The notes beneath the pieces are model-generated. The model made no database searches. It worked only from the letters and a program-made list of their open reading frames with translations, and had not been told where the DNA came from. Shown here in pieces: positions 33,745 to 42,404 of a stretch of 64,000 nucleotides of DNA. The number at the start of each line of letters is the position of its first letter. Within the stretch, counting starts at the first letter, position 1. Source of the stretch: an uncultured Aquimarina sp. (lineage in GTDB: Bacteria; Bacteroidota; Bacteroidia; Flavobacteriales; Flavobacteriaceae); contig CANMCO010000003.1 of NCBI GenBank assembly GCA_947496355.1, positions 1 through 64,000 on the forward strand, given 5' to 3'. Position numbers and translations under genes: made by a program.

Positions 33745-33752
33745 TATATTTG
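33745..33752 (+). promoter_or_regulatory. Bacteroidota -7 promoter box
   Basis: TATATTTG matches TAnnTTTG and lies 55 bases before the ATG at 33,807. A TTTG at 33,716 is a possible -33 element, though the spacing is longer than usual. Confidence 0.5.
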
Positions 33753-33806
33753 CATACGATTGCTTTATTATTGTATGATATGTGTATTTTTAAAAAAAAT
33801 ATAAAA

Positions 33807-35402
33807 ATGAACCTCAAATCTATTTTTCTTTTTACACTGCTTGTTAGCGGTAGTGTCTTTGCACAAAAACCCATTTTATTAGAAGATTTTTCTTTTAAAA
33901 CTGGTGAAAAGTATAAACGAATTAAAAGTCTTAGTACGTATAATGTCGCAAATGGTAATAACCTTGTTTCTATCAAAAAAGGACGCAAGGATATGACTAT
34001 ACAACGTTATGATCTGGAAAAACTTCTGGAAGATGTAAAAAAGCGGCAGGTCATAGAAGATAAAGGTACTTTTGAAACTGTAATGAAGTTAGGTGATAAT
34101 GCTGTTGTGTTTTATTCTAAAGGTGATAGAACGTATGGTCAAAAAATTTCAGTTACAGGGATTGTGGCACAAAAACCGATACAGTTAGTTAACGAAAAAG
34201 AAAATATTGATAGAGATTTTGGATTCAAAAGCACCTATGGTTTTGATGCTGGTGGACGTATAAACAAGTTTGCATTCAAGAAATCGCCAGACGGAAGCAA
34301 ATTATTGGTTTTGTTTCGTGTAGAAACTAGCGGTAGTTCACCAGATAAAATAGGAGTTTCGGTGTACAGTGATGGTTTAAATCTCTTATGGAGAAGAAAA
34401 GTGACCATGCCTTATGATTCTAATAAAATGCAAAATGAAGATTTCGCAATCGATAATAAAGGAAATTTTTATATGACCGCTTCTATTTTTAATGAACGCT
34501 CAGAAGGAAAAAATAAACTTGAATCTATTTATCATACAGAAGTGTTTAAAATTACAGAAAAGAAGGGTGACCTTACAAAAAGCAAGATTGATATTCCTGG
34601 TAGTTCGATTACCGATGGTGTAATCGAATTTGATAAAGCGGACAGAGTGAAAATTGCCGGATTTGTAGGTCGTAATGATAATAAGGCCGAGGTTTCAGGT
34701 GTTTTTTCTGCTACGTTGGCTGATGATGGATCTATAGGTTTACTTATAAAAAATGATATCCCAAGCGAAACTTTACAAAATTTGGCACTTCAACGCGAAG
34801 CTCGTATAAATGAGGGTACTCAAAAAGAGGAAGATAAAAAGGATCTTGAAAACCTAAGGGTGAATGATGTGATTTTTAATGCTGATGGTAGCACTGTTTT
34901 GTTTGGAGAACAGCGCTATGTTGACTCTTTTACAACATCAAGTTCATCTGGGTCCAGAACTACATATAAGTATTACTACCGAGATATCTTTGCATTCAAA
35001 TTATCTAAAGAAGGTACAATGGCCTGGATGCATAAACTTCCTAAAAATCAAATGGGAACTGTAAGTAAACGAAGTATGTCTTACTTAAATTTCACGAATG
35101 AAGGAAAACATTATTTATTTTTCATTGATGATTTTGTTAATTTGAAACGTTCATTTGAAGAAGCAACAACAAGATATTTTGATGGAAAAAAGGAATTTAT
35201 CTATCTTACTTCATATGTGATTAATGATGCTACTGGTGAGGTGGCCAAAGAAGCAATTTTAACAGGCAGCGATATCAGGAACTCACGATTAGATGTTTTA
35301 GAGTTAACAAAAGCGGCTATACTGCCTAATAAGGATATTATTCTAGAGGTTTACGACGGTAAGAAAAGTAATTTGTTACTAAAAATTTCTTTAGCTAAGT
35401 AA
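33807..35402 (+). CDS. Conserved secreted protein of unknown function
   Basis: The 531-residue protein has a signal peptide (MNLKSIFLFTLLVSGSVFAQ) and a long beta-rich body with propeller-like strand pairs, such as DGSKLLVLFRVETS, GNFYMTASIFN and NADGSTVLFGEQRYVDSF, and a Ser-rich loop (TTSSSSGSRTTYKYYYRD). This family is uncharacterised but occurs in many flavobacteria. It is the first gene on the far side of the tRNA pair. A TTG 19 codons earlier is in frame, but the ATG gives the signal peptide. Confidence 0.65.
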   Translation: MNLKSIFLFTLLVSGSVFAQKPILLEDFSFKTGEKYKRIKSLSTYNVANGNNLVSIKKGRKDMTIQRYDLEKLLEDVKKRQVIEDKGTFETVMKLGDNAVVFYSKGDRTYGQKISVTGIVAQKPIQLVNEKENIDRDFGFKSTYGFDAGGRINKFAFKKSPDGSKLLVLFRVETSGSSPDKIGVSVYSDGLNLLWRRKVTMPYDSNKMQNEDFAIDNKGNFYMTASIFNERSEGKNKLESIYHTEVFKITEKKGDLTKSKIDIPGSSITDGVIEFDKADRVKIAGFVGRNDNKAEVSGVFSATLADDGSIGLLIKNDIPSETLQNLALQREARINEGTQKEEDKKDLENLRVNDVIFNADGSTVLFGEQRYVDSFTTSSSSGSRTTYKYYYRDIFAFKLSKEGTMAWMHKLPKNQMGTVSKRSMSYLNFTNEGKHYLFFIDDFVNLKRSFEEATTRYFDGKKEFIYLTSYVINDATGEVAKEAILTGSDIRNSRLDVLELTKAAILPNKDIILEVYDGKKSNLLLKISLAK

Positions 35403-35466
35403 CTTTGCAACTTATTTAGAGATTAAACGTTTTAAAGGGAATAATCTTTATTATTTATCGGTAAGC

Positions 35467-35946
35467 ATGAAAATTTTATCTATTGTTTTTACAATTTTAT
35501 GTATCAATACTTCAAGTAAAGTGATTGGTGTAGATGAGATTCGTAAATCATATCAGCATTGTAATGAATCAAAAGAAAATGCAGAGCAGTTCTTTGAGCT
35601 AACTAAAAAAGGACTACAAAATAACGAAGCAATTTATAAAGGTTATCACGGTGCTGCTTTAGCTTTGAAAGCTGCTCATTCTTGGAACCCTTTTAACAAA
35701 ATGTCCTATTTTAATAAAGGTAAGAAAATGATTGACAATGCTATAGTGTCAGAACCTGATAATATTGAACTTAGAATGATTCGATTAAGCATTCAATCTA
35801 ATACTCCCAAGATTGTTGGCTATTATAAAAACATAGAGGAAGATCGGGATTTTATGCTTAAAAACATAAAGGGTGTTTCATCAAAGGGATTAAAACAATA
35901 TATAGAGGGCTATATGTCATATTCTGAAGTGTTTTCGAAACCCTGA
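35467..35946 (+). CDS. Conserved exported protein of unknown function
   Basis: The 159-residue product has a short signal-like start (MKILSIVFTILCINTSSKVI) and a helical body (YQHCNESKENAEQFFELTKK, YHGAALALKAAHSWNPFNKM, YFNKGKKMIDNAIVSEPDNI) with spacing like two TPR hairpins. It is commonly found beside the THUMP-like methyltransferase in flavobacteria; here the two converge, with stops two bases apart. Function unknown. Confidence 0.6.
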   Translation: MKILSIVFTILCINTSSKVIGVDEIRKSYQHCNESKENAEQFFELTKKGLQNNEAIYKGYHGAALALKAAHSWNPFNKMSYFNKGKKMIDNAIVSEPDNIELRMIRLSIQSNTPKIVGYYKNIEEDRDFMLKNIKGVSSKGLKQYIEGYMSYSEVFSKP

Positions 35947-35947
35947 G

Positions 35948-37129
35948 TTAGATTTTTTTACACTGTAGAACTATTTTTTTCTGTTCCTTGTTTATTGTAA
36001 AAAACAGATAATTTTCGCCTCCGTCTTTGATTTTGAATTTCTTTCTTATTGCAGCGACACTTTCACTAAAGTTGCGGGTTGTAATATTGGCTTTGGTAAT
36101 CCCCATCTTTGACAATGCTTTTTTCTGGTAAGGATGAACAGATGTAATCTGAAAACACCTTCCTGGGAAATCTATTTTCTTATCAGAAGTATACAAATGA
36201 GAATGTTGATGAAGTTTTTCTAAGCCTAAAGCATTTGCAATACTTAAAAAACCACCACTCTTTAAAATTGCCGAATTTGGTTCGTATAGATAAGTCTTTG
36301 GCATCCCTAGTTTTAATGGTTGTTGTGATTCATCATTAAACAGGAAGGAAAACTCCTGATTCCCCTTTTTTTGTAGGTTAATAGTTTTTATGTTGATATC
36401 ACCAGAAAAAGCTTGATCCAAAATCCACAGCAATTCTTTAACCTCATTATCAAGAGCCACAATATGAATCTCTTTAACATGTTTCAACGCTTTGATCCCG
36501 ATTTGCAAGTCAAGTAAAGGGGAAGTCTTAATTACAATATGCTTACCGTTTGCAAAAAGGAGATTTAGGTTTTCAGGGACATTGGGCAAACAGTCCTCAA
36601 GAAAGAAAACTTTTCCCTTGCTATCGTGTCTTCTAGAAGGGTCAATATATATCCAATCTACAGTACCAGATTTCTTAAGTATTTCTATACCATCTCCAGA
36701 GATAGTTTTGATGTTGTTGGCGTTAAGTACATCAAAGTTATGTGCTGCAATTTGACTTAATTCAGGATTTAATTCACAATGAATTACGTTTTGCATTTTT
36801 CTTGAAAAAAAATAATCGTCAATACCAAATCCACCAGTAAGATCTATTAAGCTGTTTCCCGAAACTAGGTTGCTTTTATACATTGCAGTAGCTTCTGAGG
36901 AGGTTTGCTCCAGATTAAGTGTGGTAGGGTAATAGATCCCGGTTTTGGTAAACCACGTAGGTAGTTTTTGTTTAGCTTTTACTCTGCTTCCTATTTGTTG
37001 TCCTAATTCTTGTGATGAAATACCTTCAAAGGGACTTTTGCTTAAAATAAGAGTGCTTAGATCAATTGGGGTATTTGATTTTTCGAATATAAATTCCTGA
37101 ACTTCTTTATGTAATAGTAATGGGTTCAA
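35948..37129 (-). CDS. THUMP-like class I SAM-dependent methyltransferase
   Basis: The 393-residue protein carries a SAM fold: LIDLTGGFGIDDYFFSR (motif I), VIHCELNPELSQIAAHNFDV, ISGDGIEIL and the catalytic-type WIYIDPSRRHDSKGKVFFLE. A C-terminal RNA-binding-like region includes QITSVHPYQKKALSKMGITK and NITTRNFSESVAAIRKKFKI. The DPSRR motif suggests an RNA (tRNA or rRNA) N-methyltransferase; the site is unknown. It forms a compact minus-strand run with the next three genes; its ATG touches the stop of the transporter gene. Confidence 0.75.
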   Translation of the reverse strand: MNPLLLHKEVQEFIFEKSNTPIDLSTLILSKSPFEGISSQELGQQIGSRVKAKQKLPTWFTKTGIYYPTTLNLEQTSSEATAMYKSNLVSGNSLIDLTGGFGIDDYFFSRKMQNVIHCELNPELSQIAAHNFDVLNANNIKTISGDGIEILKKSGTVDWIYIDPSRRHDSKGKVFFLEDCLPNVPENLNLLFANGKHIVIKTSPLLDLQIGIKALKHVKEIHIVALDNEVKELLWILDQAFSGDINIKTINLQKKGNQEFSFLFNDESQQPLKLGMPKTYLYEPNSAILKSGGFLSIANALGLEKLHQHSHLYTSDKKIDFPGRCFQITSVHPYQKKALSKMGITKANITTRNFSESVAAIRKKFKIKDGGENYLFFTINKEQKKIVLQCKKI

Positions 37130-38218
37130 TTACAAGTCTTTGGTCAATGTTTTTACGATTTTATATTCTGAAAGAAACTCTTTAGCAATTACTTTTATTG
37201 CTGTATAAAAGGGTACAGCAACAATTAATCCACCAATACCAAACAGCAATCCAAAAATAAGTATGGCAAGAAATATTTCTAAAGGGTGCGACTTTACACT
37301 TGTGCCAAAAATCAAAGGTTGATTTATAAAATTGTCTATTAATTGTATAATTAGATAACCAATCAGGATATAACTTAATTTTGGTAAAATAACAGTAGGG
37401 AAATCATATCCCAAATTACTTGTTGTGGCTAGAATTAATACAAGCATCCCTCCAAAAAGTGGCCCAACATAAGGAATAAGATTGAGGATTGCGGCAATTA
37501 ATGCTACGGCAATAGCATTATGAACTCCAAAAATTAGAAGTAAAATAGTGTATAAAACAAATAGGATGAAAACTTGCAATAATAATCCAACAAAATAACG
37601 GGATAGTAAATCTTTAATTTTGGTAAAGGCACGCATAAATTTGTTTTCGTCTTCTTTTTTGGCAAAAACCAGCATACTATTTTCTAACAACAAACTGTCT
37701 TTTAGAAGGAAAAAAGAAATAAATAAAACAGAAAATACGCCAATTAAAATTGCTCCAAAACCGCTCAAAAAAGAGTTTATGGTATTCGGAACAGCTTTCA
37801 GATCAAAAACCTGCATCAGATCTGTTTTTCTAATAAGCTCTACAAGACTTAATTTCTCAATGTTAAAGTAATCACTTATTTCTTGGTTAAGACGATCCAG
37901 ATCATCTCCAATTCTATTTACATCAATTTCCCCAATTAGCTGTCCTTGTTCAACTACAATAGGTACGAATAAGGTAAAAATGCTTGAAAATAGACTTATA
38001 GTGATAAATAAGGTAAATACAACAGCGAGTGTGTTATTAAACTTTAATTTCCTTTTTAGGAATGATACCAGTGGTCTCCCCATAAGAGAAATAACCGCTG
38101 CAAATGCAATGTAGATTAAGACAGATTGGATTTTATATAAAAACCATAACAATCCTAAAATCCCAACAATGACTGCCACTGCTCTTAGGATGCCGTATGC
38201 TATTGTTTTTGAATTCAT
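37130..38218 (-). CDS. AI-2E family transporter (PerM/YdiK-like)
   Basis: The 362-residue membrane protein has about eight helices, a loop with a charged helix (LDRLNQEISDYFNIEKLSLV) between helices 3 and 4, and the family signature region ALIAAILNLIPYVGPLFGGM. It ends with a cytoplasmic basic tail. Members are proposed permeases for small molecules or ions; AI-2 export is not established for most. It is probably translated together with the methyltransferase. Confidence 0.85.
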   Translation of the reverse strand: MNSKTIAYGILRAVAVIVGILGLLWFLYKIQSVLIYIAFAAVISLMGRPLVSFLKRKLKFNNTLAVVFTLFITISLFSSIFTLFVPIVVEQGQLIGEIDVNRIGDDLDRLNQEISDYFNIEKLSLVELIRKTDLMQVFDLKAVPNTINSFLSGFGAILIGVFSVLFISFFLLKDSLLLENSMLVFAKKEDENKFMRAFTKIKDLLSRYFVGLLLQVFILFVLYTILLLIFGVHNAIAVALIAAILNLIPYVGPLFGGMLVLILATTSNLGYDFPTVILPKLSYILIGYLIIQLIDNFINQPLIFGTSVKSHPLEIFLAILIFGLLFGIGGLIVAVPFYTAIKVIAKEFLSEYKIVKTLTKDL

Positions 38219-38230
38219 AACACTAAGATA

Positions 38231-38746
38231 TTAAGTATTTGATAATTGTTTTGTGATTTCGTGTAAAGCAATTCCGGTTGCTGTTGCTACGTTCATACTA
38301 CTATTATTTCCATACATATTTATATGTACACGGTGTTTTGATAGGGCTAATATCTCTTCAGAGACACCAGAATTTTCTTCTCCAATTACCAAAACTATTT
38401 TTTCTTCCTCTGTTGGGTGATATTCAGAAACAGGAATACTATCTCCTGTAATTTCTAAAGATAAAACAGTATGTCCTTCGGCTTTGAATTTCTGAACGGT
38501 GTCTACTGTAGATTCTGATTGTTGGTAAGGGACAATTTCATGTGTTGACCTTGCGGTGCGCTGCATTCTTTTGCTGATCACAGTAATGTTTTCACCACAA
38601 AAACAAATTTGAGTCACCCCAAAACTATCTGCAATTCTAAATATACTGCCTATGTTTGCTGGGGAGTTGACCCGGTCACAGATTAGTGTTATCGGGAATT
38701 TCTTTTTTGTAAACTGGTTATTATCGTGATGCAGTTGCTGACTCAT
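38231..38746 (-). CDS. TrmH/SpoU-family RNA 2'-O-methyltransferase
   Basis: The 171-residue protein is a single SPOUT domain with the three family motifs: VNSPANIGSIFRIADSFGV (motif 1), LVIGEENSGVSEEIL (motif 2) and INMYGNNSSMNVATATGIAL (motif 3, the SAM-binding trefoil knot). It methylates ribose in tRNA or rRNA as a dimer; the target nucleotide is not predictable. Its start overlaps the stop of the DUF4159 gene by one base. Confidence 0.85.
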   Translation of the reverse strand: MSQQLHHDNNQFTKKKFPITLICDRVNSPANIGSIFRIADSFGVTQICFCGENITVISKRMQRTARSTHEIVPYQQSESTVDTVQKFKAEGHTVLSLEITGDSIPVSEYHPTEEEKIVLVIGEENSGVSEEILALSKHRVHINMYGNNSSMNVATATGIALHEITKQLSNT

Positions 38747-39390
38747 TAATTTTCAAAAGCGTATTTAATAATATTTGCACCCATTTGTAGTGCTTTTAGG
38801 CGTACTTCCTCTGGATCATTATGTACTTCAGGACTTTCCCAGCCATCACCAAGATCACTTTCAAAAGTAAATAATAGTACTAATCGGTCTTCATGAATTA
38901 TACCTAATGCCTGTGGTCGTTTTCCATCATGTTCATGAATCTTGGGTAATCCTTGTGGAAAATTATATTTGGTAGAAAAAATAGGGTGGGTGACAGGTAA
39001 TTCTACCAATTCCTTTTCCGGAAATACTTTTATGAGTTCTTTTCTAATATAGGGTTCCATCCCATAATTATCATCTATATGTATAAAACCACCGCTAAGC
39101 ATATAGTTTCTTAGGTTTTCGGCATCTTGATCTGTGAAAAATACATTTCCGTGGCCCGTCATATGTAAATATGGGTACTGAAAAATGTCTACACTTTCAG
39201 GTTTTACGGTCTTGGGTTTATCAGCAATTGCAGTATTTATATTCTGGTTACAAAATTTAATCAAATTAGGTAAAGCGGTAGGGTTGCTGTACCAATCTCC
39301 TCCACCTTTATACTGAACAACCGCTATATCCTGTCCGTAAACAGATAAGGAAACTAAAACAAAGAGAATAAACTGCGTAAGTTTTATCAT
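38746..39390 (-). CDS. DUF4159 secreted protein
   Basis: The 214-residue protein has a signal peptide (MIKLTQFILFVLVSLSVYGQ) and one DUF4159 domain with AVVQYKGGGDWYSNPTALPN, YPYLHMTGHGNVFFTDQDAE, LRNYMLSGGFIHIDDNYGME, LPVTHPIF and FTFESDLGDGWESPEVHNDP. The fold resembles a glutamine-amidotransferase-like Rossmann domain without obvious catalytic residues. Function unknown. It heads the four-gene minus-strand operon. Confidence 0.85.
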   Translation of the reverse strand: MIKLTQFILFVLVSLSVYGQDIAVVQYKGGGDWYSNPTALPNLIKFCNQNINTAIADKPKTVKPESVDIFQYPYLHMTGHGNVFFTDQDAENLRNYMLSGGFIHIDDNYGMEPYIRKELIKVFPEKELVELPVTHPIFSTKYNFPQGLPKIHEHDGKRPQALGIIHEDRLVLLFTFESDLGDGWESPEVHNDPEEVRLKALQMGANIIKYAFEN

Positions 39391-39434
39391 TATAAACGTC
39401 TAAAATAAAGTCTAAAAGTACTAAAATAAAACAG

Positions 39435-40154
39435 ATGAATAAGAAGCTTTTGATTGTATTAACGGTTATTCTTTCGGCACGCATAAACGCCCAGAATAAT
39501 AATGAATCAGCAATCGTGTTAGAATTATTTACCTCCCAAGGTTGTAGTAGTTGTCCTCCTGCAGATGAGTTATTAGATGAGATTCATCATCAGTATCAGG
39601 ATAAGAATGTGTTTGTATTATCTTATCATGTAGACTATTGGAATCGATTGGGTTGGAAAGATCCTTTTAGTACAGCAACATTTAGTGACTACCAAAGAGA
39701 TTATGCGTCACATTTTAATAGTCGATCTATATATACTCCGCAATTAGTGGTTAATGGTAGTGAACATTTTACAGGTTCTAACCGTTATAAAGCAGATGAT
39801 GCTTTAAAAAGGTATGGGTCTTCAAAAACAAGCAATAGTATTATACTAAAAGAAGTAAAACAAGAAGGAGATGAAGTGAATTTATGGTATCAGGTTGATG
39901 GAGATAGCTTCAGCACCCTTACACTCGCTCTAGTTGTTTCTGAGCGTATTACAGATATTGCGAGAGGAGAAAACCGAAACAGAAAATTAAAAAATACGAA
40001 TATTGTTGCCAGTCGTATTGTACAACAGGAAAACTCTGGTCAAATATCGCTTACTGTCCCAAATTGGGTTTCAGATAAAGATCAACTCTCTATAATTGCA
40101 TATACACAAGATAGCTCATTAAAAACTACGGGAGCTACTAAAGTTAAGGTATAA
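39435..40154 (+). CDS. DUF1223 thioredoxin-fold exported protein
   Basis: The 239-residue protein has a signal peptide (MNKKLLIVLTVILSARINAQ) and a DUF1223 domain: VLELFTSQGCSSCPPADELL with a CxxC pair in thioredoxin position, LSYHVDYWNRLGWKDPFS, YTPQLVVNGSEHFTGSN. The C-terminal beta domain (about 140-239) is typical of the family. It is probably a periplasmic redox protein. It is divergent from the DUF4159 operon and is the last housekeeping-type gene before the cassette-like block. Confidence 0.85.
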   Translation: MNKKLLIVLTVILSARINAQNNNESAIVLELFTSQGCSSCPPADELLDEIHHQYQDKNVFVLSYHVDYWNRLGWKDPFSTATFSDYQRDYASHFNSRSIYTPQLVVNGSEHFTGSNRYKADDALKRYGSSKTSNSIILKEVKQEGDEVNLWYQVDGDSFSTLTLALVVSERITDIARGENRNRKLKNTNIVASRIVQQENSGQISLTVPNWVSDKDQLSIIAYTQDSSLKTTGATKVKV

Positions 40155-40267
40155 TAAAATAGGACATTTTCTAATCTCACTTTTCTTATAATTAGGATCA
40201 TTGTAGTAACTTCGTACTATAAGAGTTTAGTATACATATACGAACGATTATAAATACTCACAAACGG

Positions 40268-40304
40268 AAATATATCCACTAGTAGATATATTTAATTGTT
40301 GTGC
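40268..40304 (+). repeat. Palindrome with GTTGTGC end before a cassette-like gene
   Basis: AAATATATC and GATATATTT flank CACTAGTA, followed by AATTGTTGTGCTTAATC. The GTTGTGC end matches the one at 13,594-13,600. Confidence 0.5.
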
Positions 40305-40316
40305 TTAATCAAAAAA

Positions 40317-41441
40317 ATGAAGAAAACTCTAACATTATTTTTTTTATTAATACTTAATATTAATTGTATTTCGCAAAATTTAAACGATGAATTATTGCCT
40401 GTAAGGATGGATGGTAATCATTTTGGTTATATTAATAGAAATGGTGATGTAATTATCGGAGGAAAGTTTAGGAGAGCTAGTTCATTCTCAAATGGATTGG
40501 CTATAGTTAAAATAAACTCTAAATATAGCTATATCAATAAACGTGGTGAAGTTGTAATTCAACTTAGTTCCAAAAAGCCTGGTTCTTTTAATAATGGTTT
40601 AGCCAACATATCTCTTCCTTCTGGAAAAGAAACATATATTGATAAAACAGGAAAACTTTTAAATCATCATTTCGATATAGCGAATAAATTTAAAGAAGGT
40701 AGAGCTCTGATTTACATCCAAAATCAAGGCTATGGTTTTTTAAATGATAAAGGAGATATCTTGGTAGAACCAAAATTTTCAGATGCAGAAAGTTTTTACG
40801 AAGGTCTCGCCGCAGTAAAAATTAATGGAAAATATGGCTTTATAAATAAGAAAGGTGAAATGATTATTGCCCCCAAGTATGACTTTGTAAAAAACTTTAA
40901 TGAAGGATTTGCTGTGGTAGGAATAGATAAACAGGTAGGTTTTATTAATACTTCTGGGGTATTAATAATTAAACCAAAATTTTACAGAGCTTCAAACTTT
41001 AAAGAAGGATTTGCTTTGGTCCAAATTAATGGAAACTACTCTCTTATAAATAAATATGGAGTAGAACTTGAAGTCAAAACTGAATTTGATGAATTATCCT
41101 CATTTTCTGATGGTTTAGCACGGTTTAAAAAGAACGGAAAGTTTGGTTTTATTGATAAAAATGGAGAAGTTATAATTCCACCAAGGTTAGATTTTACTTT
41201 AGTTGAAAATTTTTCTAACGGATTAGCAAGATTTAAAATAGAGACTAATATAAAAGGGGAATTACCATTTCGCGAATATGGTTTTATAGATAAACAAGGA
41301 AACATTGTTATTAAACCTCAGTTTCCTTCTGCGGGAGACTTTGAAAACGAGTTAGCTTACGTTAGAGATAAAAAAACGGGGTATTATCTATACATCAATA
41401 AAGATGGGAAATATATTTATTACCCTAAAAATAAAGATTAA
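40317..41441 (+). CDS. WG-repeat protein, secreted
   Basis: The 374-residue protein has a signal peptide (MKKTLTLFFLLILNINCISQ) and about ten WG-type repeats of 30-35 residues, such as FGYINRNGDVIIGGKFRRAS, YGFINKKGEMIIAPKYDFVK and FGFIDKNGEVIIPPRLDF. WG repeats (here mostly YGFIN/D) form a beta-propeller-like or solenoid scaffold. Function unknown. It is the first gene of the palindrome-separated block. A TTG seven codons upstream lies in the palindromic element and is not preferred. Confidence 0.8.
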   Translation: MKKTLTLFFLLILNINCISQNLNDELLPVRMDGNHFGYINRNGDVIIGGKFRRASSFSNGLAIVKINSKYSYINKRGEVVIQLSSKKPGSFNNGLANISLPSGKETYIDKTGKLLNHHFDIANKFKEGRALIYIQNQGYGFLNDKGDILVEPKFSDAESFYEGLAAVKINGKYGFINKKGEMIIAPKYDFVKNFNEGFAVVGIDKQVGFINTSGVLIIKPKFYRASNFKEGFALVQINGNYSLINKYGVELEVKTEFDELSSFSDGLARFKKNGKFGFIDKNGEVIIPPRLDFTLVENFSNGLARFKIETNIKGELPFREYGFIDKQGNIVIKPQFPSAGDFENELAYVRDKKTGYYLYINKDGKYIYYPKNKD

Positions 41442-41442
41442 G

Positions 41443-41573
41443 CACAACAGTGGCTATAAGTAATTGCTTAAGGATGGTAAGTTCCAATCAGAATATTCTC
41501 CGAATATTCCTCACTTTGAGACTTTTTGCTATATTAACACTTGTAAGCAACTACTCATAGCCGAGACGTTGTA
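41443..41573 (+). repeat. Long imperfect palindrome between cassette-like genes
   Basis: The left arm CACAAC..TGGCTATAAGTA then ATTGCTTA pairs with the right arm TAAGCAACTACTCATAGCC and GTTGT. The element is about 130 bases and begins one base after the stop of the WG gene. GAATATTC occurs twice near the middle. The ends CACAAC and GTTGTAC and the bulged stem are attC-like. Confidence 0.6.
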
Positions 41574-41587
41574 CCCAATTTCAGAAA

Positions 41588-41965
41588 ATGGAAAAATGGA
41601 ATAAAATTTTGTGGATTTTAACGTTATTCGCTTTAACAAATTGCCAATATGATCCATATGCTCATAAATTAACAACAAGAGAACCTGAAACTCCTGATTT
41701 AATCGGTGAATATTTGTTTGATAGTCAAACGGTAGAGAGTTCTATTAAGGACTTTCGAGGTGAGAATGGAGAATGGGTGAAAGATATTTTAGGTGCAATC
41801 GATATTGAAAAAAAAGAGAATTTAAAGCACTGGGGAATTCATCTCATTGGAATGCCAGTTGAATTGAGAGGAGCAGGATTAATGAATGAAAAATATCCTT
41901 ATAACCTGATTTTTACATTTGGTGATCCTGACCTAGGAGAAGCAATGATATTTAAGAAACAATAA
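41588..41965 (+). CDS. Small lipoprotein of unknown function
   Basis: The 125-residue product has a lipoprotein signal (ILWILTLFALTNC, Cys19), then YDPYAHKLTTREPETPDLIG and EYLFDSQTVESSIKDFRGEN, ending LIFTFGDPDLGEAMIFKK. The pattern PDLxGxYxxD resembles small lipoproteins of Bacteroidota without known function. The next gene starts one base after its stop, so they are co-translated. Confidence 0.6.
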   Translation: MEKWNKILWILTLFALTNCQYDPYAHKLTTREPETPDLIGEYLFDSQTVESSIKDFRGENGEWVKDILGAIDIEKKENLKHWGIHLIGMPVELRGAGLMNEKYPYNLIFTFGDPDLGEAMIFKKQ

Positions 41966-41966
41966 A

Positions 41967-42353
41967 ATGGAAAACACTTTAAAATTAATTTCTCTGATGT
42001 CATATTCTTTAATAATCTTGACAGGACAAATAATAGGGTTGCCATTTTTATTTTGGTTACTTTGGACTAGTTTTGAAGTTGGAAATAGCGACCAAATAGT
42101 TGCTGTTTTAGGATTAATTGGAACAATTATTGTTTTCACTAAACTATTCGAAATAAGAATAATGAAAATTTTAAGTTTTGGTTTAATGATTACTCCAATA
42201 CTTAAAAGATTGGTAGAAGTACCTTTGGAGAAATTTAATTACCTAGGTTTTCAAATACCATTGTCTATTTTTATAATAACATATTTGATTTTGATATTTA
42301 TGCCGAATAATAAAACCAAAAACCTAAATATAAGACTGTATAACAAATCATAG
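41967..42353 (+). CDS. Four-helix membrane protein of unknown function
   Basis: The 128-residue product is mostly hydrophobic: LISLMSYSLIILTGQIIGLP, FLFWLLWTSF, VAVLGLIGTIIVFTKLF, ILSFGLMITPIL, LSIFIITYLILIFM. The basic tail KTKNLNIRLYNKS ends at a TAACAAATC sequence that starts the following spacer. Paired with the lipoprotein before it, much like the lipoprotein/membrane pair at 12,508-13,552. Confidence 0.55.
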   Translation: MENTLKLISLMSYSLIILTGQIIGLPFLFWLLWTSFEVGNSDQIVAVLGLIGTIIVFTKLFEIRIMKILSFGLMITPILKRLVEVPLEKFNYLGFQIPLSIFIITYLILIFMPNNKTKNLNIRLYNKS

Positions 42354-42404
42354 CTACCTTTAGCAAGCTACCCCTGTTATATCGAACATTAGTAAATATT
42401 AAAT

